The notes beneath the pieces were generated by a model. It made no database searches. It had not been told where the DNA came from and saw nothing but the letters and a program-made list of their open reading frames with translations. From Bolinopsis microptera (taxonomy: Eukaryota; Ctenophora; Tentaculata; Lobata; Bolinopsidae): a stretch of 64,000 nt of DNA. Positions 23,401 through 37,200 of the stretch are shown here, piece after piece. The stretch is from assembly GCF_026151205.1 (NCBI RefSeq), contig NC_087076.1, forward strand, positions 558,001 through 622,000, read 5' to 3'. Position numbers and translations under genes: made by a program. Within the stretch, counting starts at the first letter, position 1; every line of letters starts with the position of its first letter.

Positions 23401-26400
23401 AAGTTACCGCAAATAGGGACTCATTTTAAAGCTACCTCAAATAGGGACTCATTTTAAAGTTACCTCAAATAGGGACTCATTTTAAAGCTACCTCAAATAG
23501 GGACTCATTTTAAAGTTACCTCAAATAGGGACTCATTTTAAAGCTACCTCAAATAGGGACTAATTTTAAAGTTACCTCAAATAGGGACTCATTTTAAAGT
23601 TACCTCAAATAGGGACTCATTTTAAAGTTACCTCAAATAGGGACTCATTTTAAAGTTACCTCAAATAGGGACTCATTTTAAAGTTACCTCAAATAAGGAC
23701 TCATTTTAAAGTTACCTCAAATAGGGACTCATCGTTCCTGTCGAAGCGCTCCTCTCCTTTCTTGTTCAAGATCTCTACAACACCTGAATAAAAAGAGGCT
23801 GATTCGCTTGCACATTCCAATATGAGACATTTTGCAGCTTCAGAATAATGAACAATGGGTAGTAGCTTACCAGAGTGTAAGTATACAATGGGTGGTAGCT
23901 TACCAGAGTGTAAGTAGTAGCTTACCAGAGTGTAAAGCTGCGTATCACACAGGAGTGTGCACAGGTTAATTAAAATAAACACCTTTAAAGAATCTTCTTA
24001 TTGAAGATAATTAAATTTATGCACCTAGTTGGATTATATGGCGCTATCTAAAACCATTAGAAATTTAATCAAACTATTAAGAGGGAGCTTCTATGGTCCG
24101 CTCAGATGAGAGAGTTGAAACGCCGCAGCAACACGGACACGTGCCCATAAAACGCCGCAGTAACACGGACACGTGCCCATAAAACGCCGCAGTAACACGG
24201 ACACGTGCCCATAAAACGCCGCAGTAACACAGACACGTGCCCATAAAACGCCGCAGTAACACGGACACGTGCCCATAAAACGCTACAGTAACACGGACGT
24301 CGGACACGTGCCCATAAAACGCTGCAGTAACACGGACACGTGCCCGTAAAACGCACCCTAATTGTATTGCTAGAAGGAAAGTGTTTTGTGTGAAGAGAAG
24401 TTAGTAAAGTGGACCACGTGATGTCTTACCAAGCACGTTTCTGGACTCGTTGAGTATAGGCATGGCGAGGATACTGCGTATTTCCCTGTCTGCTCCGATT
24501 GTCTCCGCACACACCATACCCTCAAACCCGTCTATCTGCTCGCCTGGAACTGCATTAACCGTCTTGAGATTGGAAGCTACATATCTAGCTAGCGTGTCTT
24601 GCGGAGTAAGAATGTTCTGGAACTCGTACTCATCTCCGGTCTCCTTGTTCTTAATGTCATCCCCTGTGTAGATCTCAAAACAGCTCACAAACGCATCTGC
24701 AGTCTTCACTACCTGGCCCTGCGTGGTTTATACACTTAGCACTCAGTTCATAATAACATCACTCAGTTCATAATCACATCACTCAGTTCATAATCACATC
24801 ACTCAGTTCATAATCACATTACTCAGTTCATAATCACATCACTCAGTTCATAATAACATCACTCAGTTTATAACCACATCACTCAGTTCATAATAACATC
24901 ACTCAGTTCATAATCACATCACTCAGTTCATAATCACATCACTCAGTTCATAATCACATCACTCAGTTCATAATCACATCACTCAGTTCATAATCACATC
25001 ACTCAGTTCATAATCACATTACTCAGTTCATAATCACATCACTCAGTTCCTAATCACATCACTCAGTTCATAATAACATCACTCAGTTCATAATAACATC
25101 ACTCAGTTCATAATCACATCACTCAGTTCATAATCACATCACTCAGTTCATAATCACATCACTCAGTTCATAATCACATCACTCAGTTCATAATAACATC
25201 ACTCAGTTCATAATCACATCACTCAGTTCATAATCACATTACTCAGTTCATAATCACGTCACTCAGTTCATAATAACATCACTCAGTTCATAATCACATT
25301 ACTCAGTTCATAATAACATCGCTCAGTTCATAATATTGGCAGGACATTTCAGATTATAACTTAAAAAGTACCAGTGAAAACTGAAAATGTTATGAAAAAG
25401 ATAACATAATTCATTTCGTTACCATGGTAACATATCACTATGTTAACAGATCATTATATTAACATGATAAAACTCACATTATCTGGTTTATCAAGATTAA
25501 GACCATCACTTTCAGGGCACTCCATAAGCAATATCCTGCACCCAGTGGAACTAAACATCTCGCACCCTTTCTTCAGTACCCGCCGCAACAGATTGTCCAT
25601 ATCCCGCTGCTCCTCGAATATGTAGTGAGCTAACAGCACCAGCGACTGCAAGGAGTTATCCGTCAATAATAATAACAATCACGTGACTTACTGCTTAGCA
25701 ATCACGTGACCAGGTGTCACACGGACCCATACTAACAGCTTACTGCTTAGCAATCACGTGACCAGGTGACACACGGACCTTCTCCAGGTGTTTTTTAACA
25801 CGTGCTATTTTACACCTCCGCTAAATTAACAATAGGATAGTATCAGGATTATGGTATTAGCTCCTGTATGGTGATATAGTAATACTTTATGTAAAATGTC
25901 CACATAATGAAGTGGAAATACTAATAAAGTAATAATCCTATTGTTTCACTTCATAATACAGAGTACAAAGTTATAAACGTTAGTGCAGGGTAAAGATATT
26001 ATACTGGTTATCGTATAGTTATATCTTTATATAATAATATGTAGTAACAATTATAAGTACTTTGTGCATGCAGTCACAATAAGGTGGTAAACGTGTGATT
26101 TCATGCACTATATTGAGGTGCACTATGTTGAGGTGCACTATGTTGAGGTGCACTATGTTGAGGTGCACCATGTTGAGGTGCACTATGTTGAGTTGCACTA
26201 TGTTGAGTTGCACTATGTTGAGGTGCACTATGTTGAGGTGCACTATGTTGAGGTGCACCATGTTGAGGTGCACAATGTTGAGGTGCACTATGTTGAGGTG
26301 CACCATGTTGAGGTGCACAATGTTGAGGTGCACTATGCTGGGGTGCACTATGTTGGGGTGCACTATGTTGAGTCATGCATCAAAGGACGGTTTTAAAGAC

Positions 26401-29400
26401 GTGACACTCTGGAATTTTCAAAGTTATAGCGATTTTCCGTGTCTGCAGTTAGCTGATCTAGTGGTTTTAAAAGAAACTGAGGTATGATGTGACTAACTAA
26501 ACTTGAAGCTCAAAACTGAGGCAAATGCTTTTCATTCAGGTGCTCAAAATGAACTCCAAATTATTGAGCTGAGTTAGGGCTAGCTGAATTTATAGAGCTC
26601 CTCCCTACTACTAGTTCCAGCTGTAAGGTGACTAGGGACTGTGTAGTATGAACACTCTCTCTCTCTGTAAAACAAACCTGCTGCATTCGAGGCTGGATGT
26701 AAATTAGGTCTGCCTGAGTACATGAATTGTCACCAAGATACCCAACATAGTGCACAACATAGTGCACAACATAGCGCAAAATATAGTGCAAAACATTAGT
26801 GCACAACATAGTGTACAACATAGTGCACAACATAGTGAAAAACATAGTGCACAAAATAGCGCACAACATATCGCACAATATAGTGCACAACATAGTGCAC
26901 AACATTAGTGCACAACATTAGTGCACAACATAGCGCACAACATAGTGCACATGATACATACAAATCGTCTCTATAATATAATATAATATAACGTATTATT
27001 TACACTTCACTCTGCATTACAAGGAGTAAGATAATATCATGTTATAAACATTAGTGCAGTGTAAAGGTAGCTCAAGTAGAATGTGTAGCTGTTAGATTTG
27101 ACTCTCAGTATATACAGATACAGTCACTAGTCAGGTATAACGGAAACACATTCTCAGGAACAAGAGTAAAGCATTAGCGCTTATATACACTCACTACAAC
27201 GGCAATGTACAAGTGTTGTTGGAACTAGGAATCTACTAGACTACTGGAGAGGTGATGCCTGGTGTGGGGTGCAGAGCGGGGTGGTGACTGGTGTGGGGTG
27301 CAGAGCGGGGTGGTGACTGGTGTGGGGTGCAGAGCGGGGTGGGGACTGGTGTGGGGTTCAGAGCGGGGTGGTGACTGGTGTGGGGTTGAGCCGGGTGGTG
27401 ACTGGTGTGGGGTGCAGAGCGGGGTGGTGACTGATGTGGGGTGCAGAGCGGGGTGGTGACTGGTGTGGGGTGCAGAGCGGGGTGGTGACTGGTGTGGGGT
27501 GCAGAGCGGGGTGGTGACTGATGTGGGGTGCAGAGCGGGGTGGTGACTGATGTGGGGTGCAGAGCGGGGTGGTGACTGGTGTGGGGTGCAGAGCGGGGTG
27601 GGGTGCAGAGCGGGGTGGTGACTGGTGTGGGGTGCAGAGCGGGGTGGTGACTGGTGTGGGGTGCAGAGCGGGGTGGTGACTGGTGTGGGGTGCAGAGCGG
27701 GGTGGTGACTGGTGTGGGGTGCAGAGCGGGGTGGTGACTGATGTGGGGTGCAGAGCGGGGTGGTGACTGGTGTGGGGTGCAGAGCGGGGTGGTGACTGGT
27801 GTGGGGTTCAGAGCGGGGTGGTGACTGGTGTGGGGTGCAGAGCGGGGTGGTGACTGGTGTGGGGTACAGAGCGGGGTGGTGACTGATGTGGGGTGCAGAG
27901 CGGGGTGGTGACTGGTGTGGGGTGCAGAGCGGGGTGGTGACTGGTGTGGGGTTCAGAGCGGGGTGGTGACTGGTGTGGGGTGCAGAGCGGGGTGGTGACT
28001 GGTGTGGGGTGCAGAGCGGGGTGGTGGCTAGTTCCTACCTAATTCACTAGTTTCTACCTCTGTCCTTCAATGAAACTCCTTGAGCATCACTTATCGTAAC
28101 TTCATATTATATTGTATTGTACAGCGAAATATTCAAAAAATTTTATTTTATTCATGTTTTACTGGAACGCAGTTCTCTTTATATGAACAAAAAGCATTAC
28201 AGCGGATCAAAACAAATCAATAGGACGTGTCAATGATTAACTACAACCCCCACACACACAGTAATGATTATCTACATGCTGCAAACTTACATCGCTACGT
28301 TTGTACATGATGACAGACGACTGGAAAAGGAGGGCGTTTGTGATTCCGATACCGCAGAAAGTCAGGTATCTCTCGAATATCTTCTCATCATTAGCTGTGA
28401 AGGGTCCTTCTTCGTCCTTCTTGTTAATCACTTGAGCCACGCCTACAATCTGCAAGATTGTTTGATTGAGCTACTGTGGGGGATGCTAGTGGGAGTGGCG
28501 GTACACCCTTACTGTGTGAGTTGCACATATTATTGTGTTCATAAGCGTAAAAATCGTTTGATCTTCATCATTCTAGTAATATAATCTTACAATGTTTAGT
28601 TCTACCATCTCACACACAATCATGCTAAATTTGCGCAGCATTGACGGCATTACAACAATATGTCGTATTGTATATTATATATTATATATATTGAAATATG
28701 CTTGTATAATTCACATTTTCGAGCGTATGTTATTTTAAATATTCAGCTACTGGATTGTGTCACAGTAGCTGAAATACACAACAAGGCGGTAATAGTGATT
28801 AGACGGGTAGTTATAATACCCCAACAGTAAGGGCGTACCCCACTACCACTAGCAACCCCCACAGTAAGGGCGTACCCCACTACCACTAGCAACCCCCACA
28901 GTAAGGGCGTACCCCACTACCACTAGCAACCCCCACAGTAAGGGCGTACCCCACTACCACTAGCAACCCCCACAGTAAGGGCGTACCCCACTACCACTAG
29001 CAACCCCCACAGTAAGGGCGTACCCCACTACCACTAGCAACCCCCACAGTAAGGGCGTACCCCACTACCACTAGCAACCCCCACAGTAAGGGCGTACCCC
29101 ACTACCACTAGCAACCCCCACAGTAAGGGCGTACCCCACTACCACTAGCAACCCCCACAGTAAGGGCGTACCCCACTACCACTAGCAACCCCCACAGTAA
29201 GGGCGTACCCCACTACCACTAGCAACCCCCACAGTAAGGGCGTACCCCCACTACCACTAGCAACCCCCACAGTAAGGGCGTACCCCACTACCACTAGCAA
29301 CCCCCACAGTAAGGGCGTACCCCCACTACCACTAGCAACCCCCACAGTAAGGGCGTACCCCACTACCACTAGCAACCCCCACAGTAAGGGCGTACCCCAC

Positions 29401-31223
29401 TACCACTAGCAACCCCCACAGTAAGGGCGTACCCCACTACCACTAGCAACCCCCACAGTAAGGGCGTACCCCACTACCACTAGCAACCCCCACAGTAAGG
29501 GCGTACCCCACTACCACTATCAACCCCCACAATAAGGGCGTACCCCACTACCACTAGCAACCCCCACAGTAAGGGCGTACCCCAACTACAGTTGCATTTG
29601 ATAAGTTGATAATGACTATGATGTGCAGTTTATACCTGGTTACTCTTGAATACTCACCTCTGATTGGTTGTTCTTGACTGGCATACAGAGAATACTCTTC
29701 GTTCTGAAACCCGTTTGCATATCGATAGCTTTGTTAAACCGCTCGTCCTGAAGTGTTTCTACAATGAAGTGGATTAAAATTAGAGAAGTATTCTAGTGAG
29801 CCGTATAAGTGGAGTAAAAAATAACATTGGATGACTAGGCGTAATTAGAATAACAATCAAATTTAATTGTAATGATTATTGTAACGGAAGTGTGGGTAAA
29901 CTACTAGATTATGATACCTTACGAGACATATTTATGTTCGACATAATTCCAGTGACCTTAATGATTTGGGAACGAAAATATGGGAATTTTTACCGAAAAC
30001 CGTCACATTTCGTACCCCAAATTAAATCATGGTATTTGGGGATTTTTTCATCTCCTTATTTTACAAAAATGAAACCCAATATTTGAGAAAATTAAATACA
30101 AAAATCTTCTCTGATTAGCTGTTCATCTTGTAAACAATTTCTCCGGAGCCTTTGAAAGTTAGCCTCAACTTAATTTATAATCCTCCAGAGGGTATAGGTA
30201 GGAGACCGACAGTGTTTGTTATCTTCCACTAATCCCAGAATTTCACCGCCGTGGCCAATAAAGTAGTGACAGAGCCTGCTTATTTTTAATGGAACGTGTC
30301 CAAAATCCCTTTTAAAGCAATAATTCATGATCGAATACTAGTGTTCATTAATTGTTTGATGAATCATGTTTATAACTTACTATATTGATAAGTTGATAGT
30401 AAATCGAGAAAGTCATAATTAAGGAAAATATATGAAACATAATTTGAGGAAAATAATGATGGTGACCTAAATTTTGGTGGTCCGAAAATATGGTGTTTTT
30501 TTGTTGTTGAATAACCACCGACTTTCGTACCATTTAAATATGTCTCGTAAGGTATACAATACTATTATACTTCTCTACAGCACTATAACATCTGGGCACT
30601 AGTTTGGCAATGTGCCAGGCTGACAAGTGGGCACTAGTTTGGCAATGTGCCAGGCTGACAAGTGGGCACTAGTTTGGCAATGTGCCAGGCTGACAAGTGG
30701 GCACTAGTTTGGCAATGTTCCAGGCTGACAAGTGGGCACTAGTTTGGCAATGTGCCAGGCTGACAAGTGGGCACTAGTTTGGCAATGTGCCAGGCTGGCA
30801 AGTGGGCACTAGTTTGGCAATGTTCCAGGCTGACAAGTGGATACTAGTTTGGCAATGGGCCAGGCTGACAAGTGGGCACTAGTTTGGCAATGTTCCAGGC
30901 TGACAAGTGGGCACTAGTTTGGCAATGTGCCAAGCTGACAAGTGGGCACTAGTTTGGCAACGTGCCAGGCTGACAAGTGGGCACTAGTTTGGCAATGTTC
31001 CAGGCTGACAAGTGGGCACTAGTTTGGCAATGTGCCAGGCTGACAAGTGGGCACTAGTTTGGCAATGTGCCAAGCTCACAAGTGGGTACTAGTTTGGCAA
31101 CGTGCCAGGCTAATGATCCTACTCTCTTATCATCGTTAAATTTAGAGGCGCATGTAAGTAGTGGTAAGTAGTATGTAGCATGATGACTCTGATTGCTAGT
31201 TGGGGATGTGGTGTACTTGCTAA

Positions 31224-31254
<31 letters not shown>

Positions 31255-34200
31255 TAGTTTCTAGCGAGGGTGGGAGTGAACTTGCTAAAGGGGGGAGTGG
31301 GGCATAGTTTCTAGTGAGAGTGGGGGTGTACTTGCTAAGGGGGGGGGGGGGGGGGGGGGGCATAGTTTCTAGCGAGGGTGGGAGTGAACTTGCTAAAGGG
31401 GGGAGTGGGGCATAGTTTCTAATGAGAGTGGGGGTGTACTTGCTAAGGGGGGGGGGGGGGGGGGGGGGGATAGTTTCTAGCGATGGTTGGAGTGAACTTG
31501 CTAAAGGGGGGAGTGGGGCATAGTTTCTAGTGAGAGTGGGGGTGTACTTGCTAAGGGGGGGGGGGGGATAGTTTCTAGCGAGGGTGGGAGTGAACTTGCT
31601 AAAGGGGGGAGTGGGGCATAGTTTCTAATGAGAGTGGGGGTGTACTTGCTAAGGGGGGGGGGGGGGATAGTTTCTAGTGAGAGTGGGGGTGTACTTGCTA
31701 AGGGGGGGGGGGGGGGGGGGGGATAGTTTCTAGTGAGAGTGGGGGTGTACTTGCTAAGGGGGGGGGGGGGGGGGGGCATAGTTTCTAATGAGAGTGGGGG
31801 TGTACTTGCTAAGGGGGGGGGGGGGGGGGATAGTTTCTAGCGATGGTTGGAGTGAACTTGCTAAAGGGGGGAGTGGGGCATAGTTTCTAGTGAGAGTGGG
31901 GGTGTACTTGCTAAGGGGGGGGGGGGGGGGATAGTTTCTAGCGATGGTTGGAGTGAACTTGCTAAAGGGGGGAGTGGGGCATAGTTTCTAGTGAGAGTGG
32001 GGGTGTACTTGCTAAGGGGGGGGGGATAGTTTCTAGCGAGGGTGGGAGTGAACTTGCTAAAGGGGGGAGTGGGGCATAGTTTCTAATGAGAGTGGGGGTT
32101 GTACTTGCTAAGGGGGGGGGGGGGGGATAGTTTCTAGCGATGGTTGGAGTGAACTTGCTAAAGGGGGGAGTGGGGCATAGTTTCTAGTGAGAGTGGGGGT
32201 GTACTTGCTAAGGGGGGGGGGGGGGATAGTTTCTAGCGAGGGTGGGAGTGAACTTGCTAAAGGGGGGAGTGGGGCATAGTTTCTAATGAGAGTGGGGGTT
32301 GTACTTGCTAAGGGGGGGGGGGGGGGGATAGTTTCTAGCGATGGTTGGAGTGAACTTGCTAAAGGGGGGAGTGGGGCATAGTTTCTAGTGAGAGTGGGGG
32401 TGTACTTGCTAAGGGGGGGGGGGGGGGATAGTTTCTAGCGAGGGTGGGAGTGAACTTGCTAAAGGGGGGAGTGGGGCATAGTTTCTAGTGAGAGTGGGAG
32501 TGAACTTGCTAAGGGGGGGGGGGGGGGGGGGGCATAGTTTCTAGTGAGAGTGGGGGTGTACTTGCTAAGGGGGGGGGGGGGGGTGAGGTTGTAGTTACTA
32601 GTGGGGTGTAGTTGTTAGGAAGGGGGGGGGGGGGGGAGGGACGTAGTCGCTAGAGGTTGACGTAGTTGCTAGTGGGGCGGGGTGGGAGTGTAGTTTCTAG
32701 TGAGGGAGGGGTGGTGTAGTTGCTATTTCTCTATTTGTCGTAAATATTTTGTGACAATTTGCCTCAGGACCCAACTAATCTTTATAAAGTACATGGCAGC
32801 AGTTTTATATAGCAAATGGTATAATAGATTTCATCTTTAAAACCAACATTTTAAATCACATAATAGGACTAATTAAGGAAGAGGTATGAAGGAGGGTTTA
32901 AATAGCGCTGTAAGTACTAGTATTGCGGAGGTATCTGCTCCTTTGTCTTATAATGACATGTGGTGTAATGTTATGCACGTGGTGTACCAGTGGGGTGTAG
33001 TACTTGGGTGATGGTGTAGTAGCAACACCAGTGGGGTGTAGTACTTGGGTGATGGTGTAGTAGCAACACCAGTGGGGTGTAGTACTTGGGTGATGGTGTA
33101 GTAGCAACACCACCAAGTGTAGCAGTGGGGTGTAGTACTTGGGTGATTGTGTAGTAGCAACACCAGTGGGGTGTAGTACTTGGGTGATGGTGTAGTAGCA
33201 ACACCACCAAGTGTAGCAGTGGGGTGTAGTACTTGGGTGATTGTGTAGTAGCAACACCAGTGGGGTGTAGTACTTGGGTGATGGTGTAGTAGCAACACCA
33301 CCAAATGTAGCAGTGGGGTGTAGTACTTGGGTGATGGTGTAGTAGCAACACCAGTGGGGTGTAGTACTTGGGTGATGGTGTAGTAGCAACACCACCAAGT
33401 GTAGCAGTGGGGTGTAGTACTTGGGTGATGGTGTAGTAGCAACACCACCAAGTGTAGCAGTGGGGTGTAGTACTTGGGTGATGGTGTAGTAGCAACACCA
33501 GTGGGGTGTAGTACTTGGGTGATGGTGTAGTAGCAACACCACCAAGTGTAGCACTGGGGTGTAGTACTTGGGTGATGGTGTAGTAGCAACACCACCAAGT
33601 GTAGCAGTGGGGTGTAGTACTTGGGTGATGGTGTAGTAGCAACACCACCAAGTGTAGCAGTGGGGTGTAGTACCTGATAAGCGTCCGGAATGTTGACGAT
33701 CTCCCCGCTCTCAGCCACGTACCCCACAATGCCCTTACCGTACGGTATCCTGATCGGCTTGTGCTCGTACATGTCTGTAAGCTGACTGTTCTCTGTCACG
33801 TCAAACAGCTTACTCACCAGAAACCTGTCGCATTTCACCAGGGTAACATGAAGAATGGAGTATAGTATATAGGAGGGCCGGAGGGGGAGGTTTGATTGTT
33901 CGCATACTACATTAAGAAAGTTTAAAAGATATGAGACACTGCGGTGTAGTTACTGATTACTGCAGTACTGCATTATTCCTGCATTATCTGTAGATTTACA
34001 ATTGGTCACTGTGTCCTCCATTGAATGCCAATGTACATGAAACTCACATAGAGAGGTACTAATGCTACAGCCCTCCCCCCCTAGTATCAGGGAGAGGTAC
34101 TAATGCTACAGCCCCCCCACTAATGATACACCCCCCACTAATGCTACACCCCCCACTAATGCTACACCCCCCACTAATGCTACACCCCCCCCCCCTAGTA

Positions 34201-37200
34201 TCAGGGAGAGGTACTAATGCTACAGCCCCCCCCACTAATGATACACCCCCCACTAATGCTACACCCCCCACTAATGCTACACCCCCCCCCCTAGTATCAG
34301 GGAGAGGTACTAATGCTACACACCCCCCCCACTAATGCTACACCCCCCCTAGTAGGGAGAGGTACTAATGCTACACCCCCCCCTAGTATCAGGGAGAGGT
34401 ACTAATGCTACAGCCCTCCCCCCCTAGTATCAGGGAGAGGTACTAATGCTACAGCCCCCCCACTAATGATACACCCCCCACTAATGCTACACCCCCCACT
34501 AATGCTACACCCCCCCCTAGTATCAGGGAGAGGTACTAATGCTACACACCCCCCCCACTAATGCTACACCCCCCCTAGTAGGGAGAGGTACTAATGCTAC
34601 ACCCCCCCCCCCCTAGTATCAGGGAGAGGTACTAATGCTACAACCCCCCCCCCCCCCCCCCCCTAGTAGGGAGTTGTACTAATGCTACACCCCCCTAGTA
34701 GGGAGAGGTACTAATGCTACACCCCTCTAGTATCAGGGAGAGGTACTAATGCTACAACCCCCCCCCCCTAGTAGGGAGTTGTACTAATGCTACACCCCCC
34801 CCCCCACTAATGCTACACCCCCCCCTAGTAGGGAGAGGTACTAATGCTACACCCCCCCCCTAGTATCAGGGAGAGGTACTAATGCTACAACCCCCCCCCC
34901 TAGTAGGGAGTTGTACTAATGCTACACCCCCCCCCTAGTATCAGGGAGAGGTACTAATGCTACAACCCCCCCACTAATGCTACACCCCCCCTAGTAGGGA
35001 GAGGTACTAATGCTACACCCCCCCCCCCCCCCCCCCCCCCTAGTATCAGGGAGAGGTACTAATGCTACAACCCCCCCCCCCCCTAGTAGGGAGTTGTACT
35101 AATGCTACACCCCCCCCCCACTAATGCTACACCCCCCCCCCCCCTAGTAGGGAGTTGTACTAATACTACACCCCCCCCCCCCCACTAATGCTACACCCCC
35201 CCCCCACTAATGCTACACCCCCCACTAATGCTACACCCCCCCTAGTAGGGAGTTGTACTAATGCTACACCCCCCTAGTATCAGGGAGAGGTACTAATGCT
35301 ACAACCCCCCCCCCCCCCCCCCTAGTAGGGAGTTGTCATATGTCCAGCAATTGTTGTAACCTAATAATGTAGCAGTCCTGGCAGGGAGTTAGGGGCCGGT
35401 CTACGCTAATACCCGCTTATTGGGTAATATCCCCATGGGACATTAGTGGGGGAGTGTAGTGGGACCTTGTTTACTGTTCCAATAATACAAGCTGGTGGCA
35501 CCGTGTATAAACGGCGTTCTCAAAATACACATAAAATTATCAATCGAAATTCAAAAGGTCGAGATTTGCACGCCGGCTTGAGACCTCGTGAAATCTATCG
35601 GTGAAGCGGCGTCTGGCGGCGGCGTACATACCTTGGTAACTGTCCTAATAATTAAATACCCTGCTACTCCTTCCATTACATACCTTGGTAACTGTCCTAT
35701 TAATTAAATACCCTGCTACTCCTTCCATTACATACCTTGGTAACTGTCCTAATAATTAAATACCCTGCTACTCCTTCCATTACATACCTTGGTAACTGTC
35801 CTAATAATTAAATACCCTGCTACTCCTTCCATTACATACCTTGGTAACTGTCCTAATAATTAAATACCCTGCTACTCCTTCCATTACATACCTTGGTAAC
35901 TGTCCTATTAATTAAATACCCTGCTACTCCTTCCATTACATACCTTAGTAACTGTCCTAATAATTAAATACCCTGCTACTCCTTCCATTACATACCTTGG
36001 TAACTGTCCTAATAATTAAATACCCTGCTACTCCTTCCATTACATACCTTAATTCCCAAAAATTTGGGCGACCAAAAATTTGAGCGGGCCTCTCGCCCAA
36101 ATTTTTTGCAGACCAAATTAATTGCATAAATCTTTTCCGTCTGCTAAATTTTTTGCTAACCAAACTTTTGGCATTTGGCCTGTGGCCCTGAAATCTATAG
36201 AAAGATGGCTTTTTCTTCATATCCAAGTGAAATAATATTTGAAATTTTAGTTTTCTAATCTGTCATTCATAGCTTGACCAAGTAAACGGGCTTATATTTT
36301 AAATGAATAGAAATAACTGGAATTAGACTTCAAGACCTTTGGTCCGGGTTTACAGTAGTTCGCTACACACAATTATGTTTCCCCCAAAGCTAAGCGTATG
36401 TGCCGCTTAGTTTGATAAATCATGGTGTAAACCTTATAATTTTCTTCCAAACCTTTCGACCATCTGGTGAGGCGTCATAATGATAATTGTATGTGAAAGG
36501 GGTATGATAAGATATGCTGAGTGTAAGTAGACTAAACTATCTGATTGAGAGACTAAATATCACTATTGTATATCTATCATATTGTACTGTGCCATCATCA
36601 CTGTATTTTTTAGTAGTTACTGGGCAGATCGTAAATTTCATAATGTGAAACAACTCAGACTACCACCTACATGCTTAAAATTGAAAGCAAAATGACTGGA
36701 ATAATAATGAACTAAGGAAAATATCTAACTGAAATTTTAGTGGAAAATCGTTCATTTTTCGAAGAATTTGTGCCCAAATTTTCGGTCGCCCAAATGAGTT
36801 CAAATTTTCTGCCCAAATTTTTCGGGCTCAAATAAATTGTGCTCAATATAATGGCACACAAATTTTTGGGAACTAAGGTACCTTGGTTACTGTCCTAATA
36901 ATTAAATACCCTGCTACTCCTTCCATTACATACCTTGGTAACTGTCCTAATAATTAAATACCCTGCTACTCCTTCCATTACATACCTTGGTAACTGTCCT
37001 GATAATTAAATACCCTGCTACTCCTTCCATTACATACCTTGGTAACTGTCCTAATAATTAAATACCCTGCTACTCCTTCCATTACATACCTTGGTTACTG
37101 TCCTATTAATTAAATACCCTGCTACTCCTTCCATTACATACCTTGGTAACTGTCCTAATAATTAAATACCCTGCTACTCCTTCCATTACATACCTTGGTA

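Noticed and set aside
24077-24356. Cys-rich repeat protein frames
   Set aside because: Three overlapping frames of a 32-bp array; no real gene evidence.
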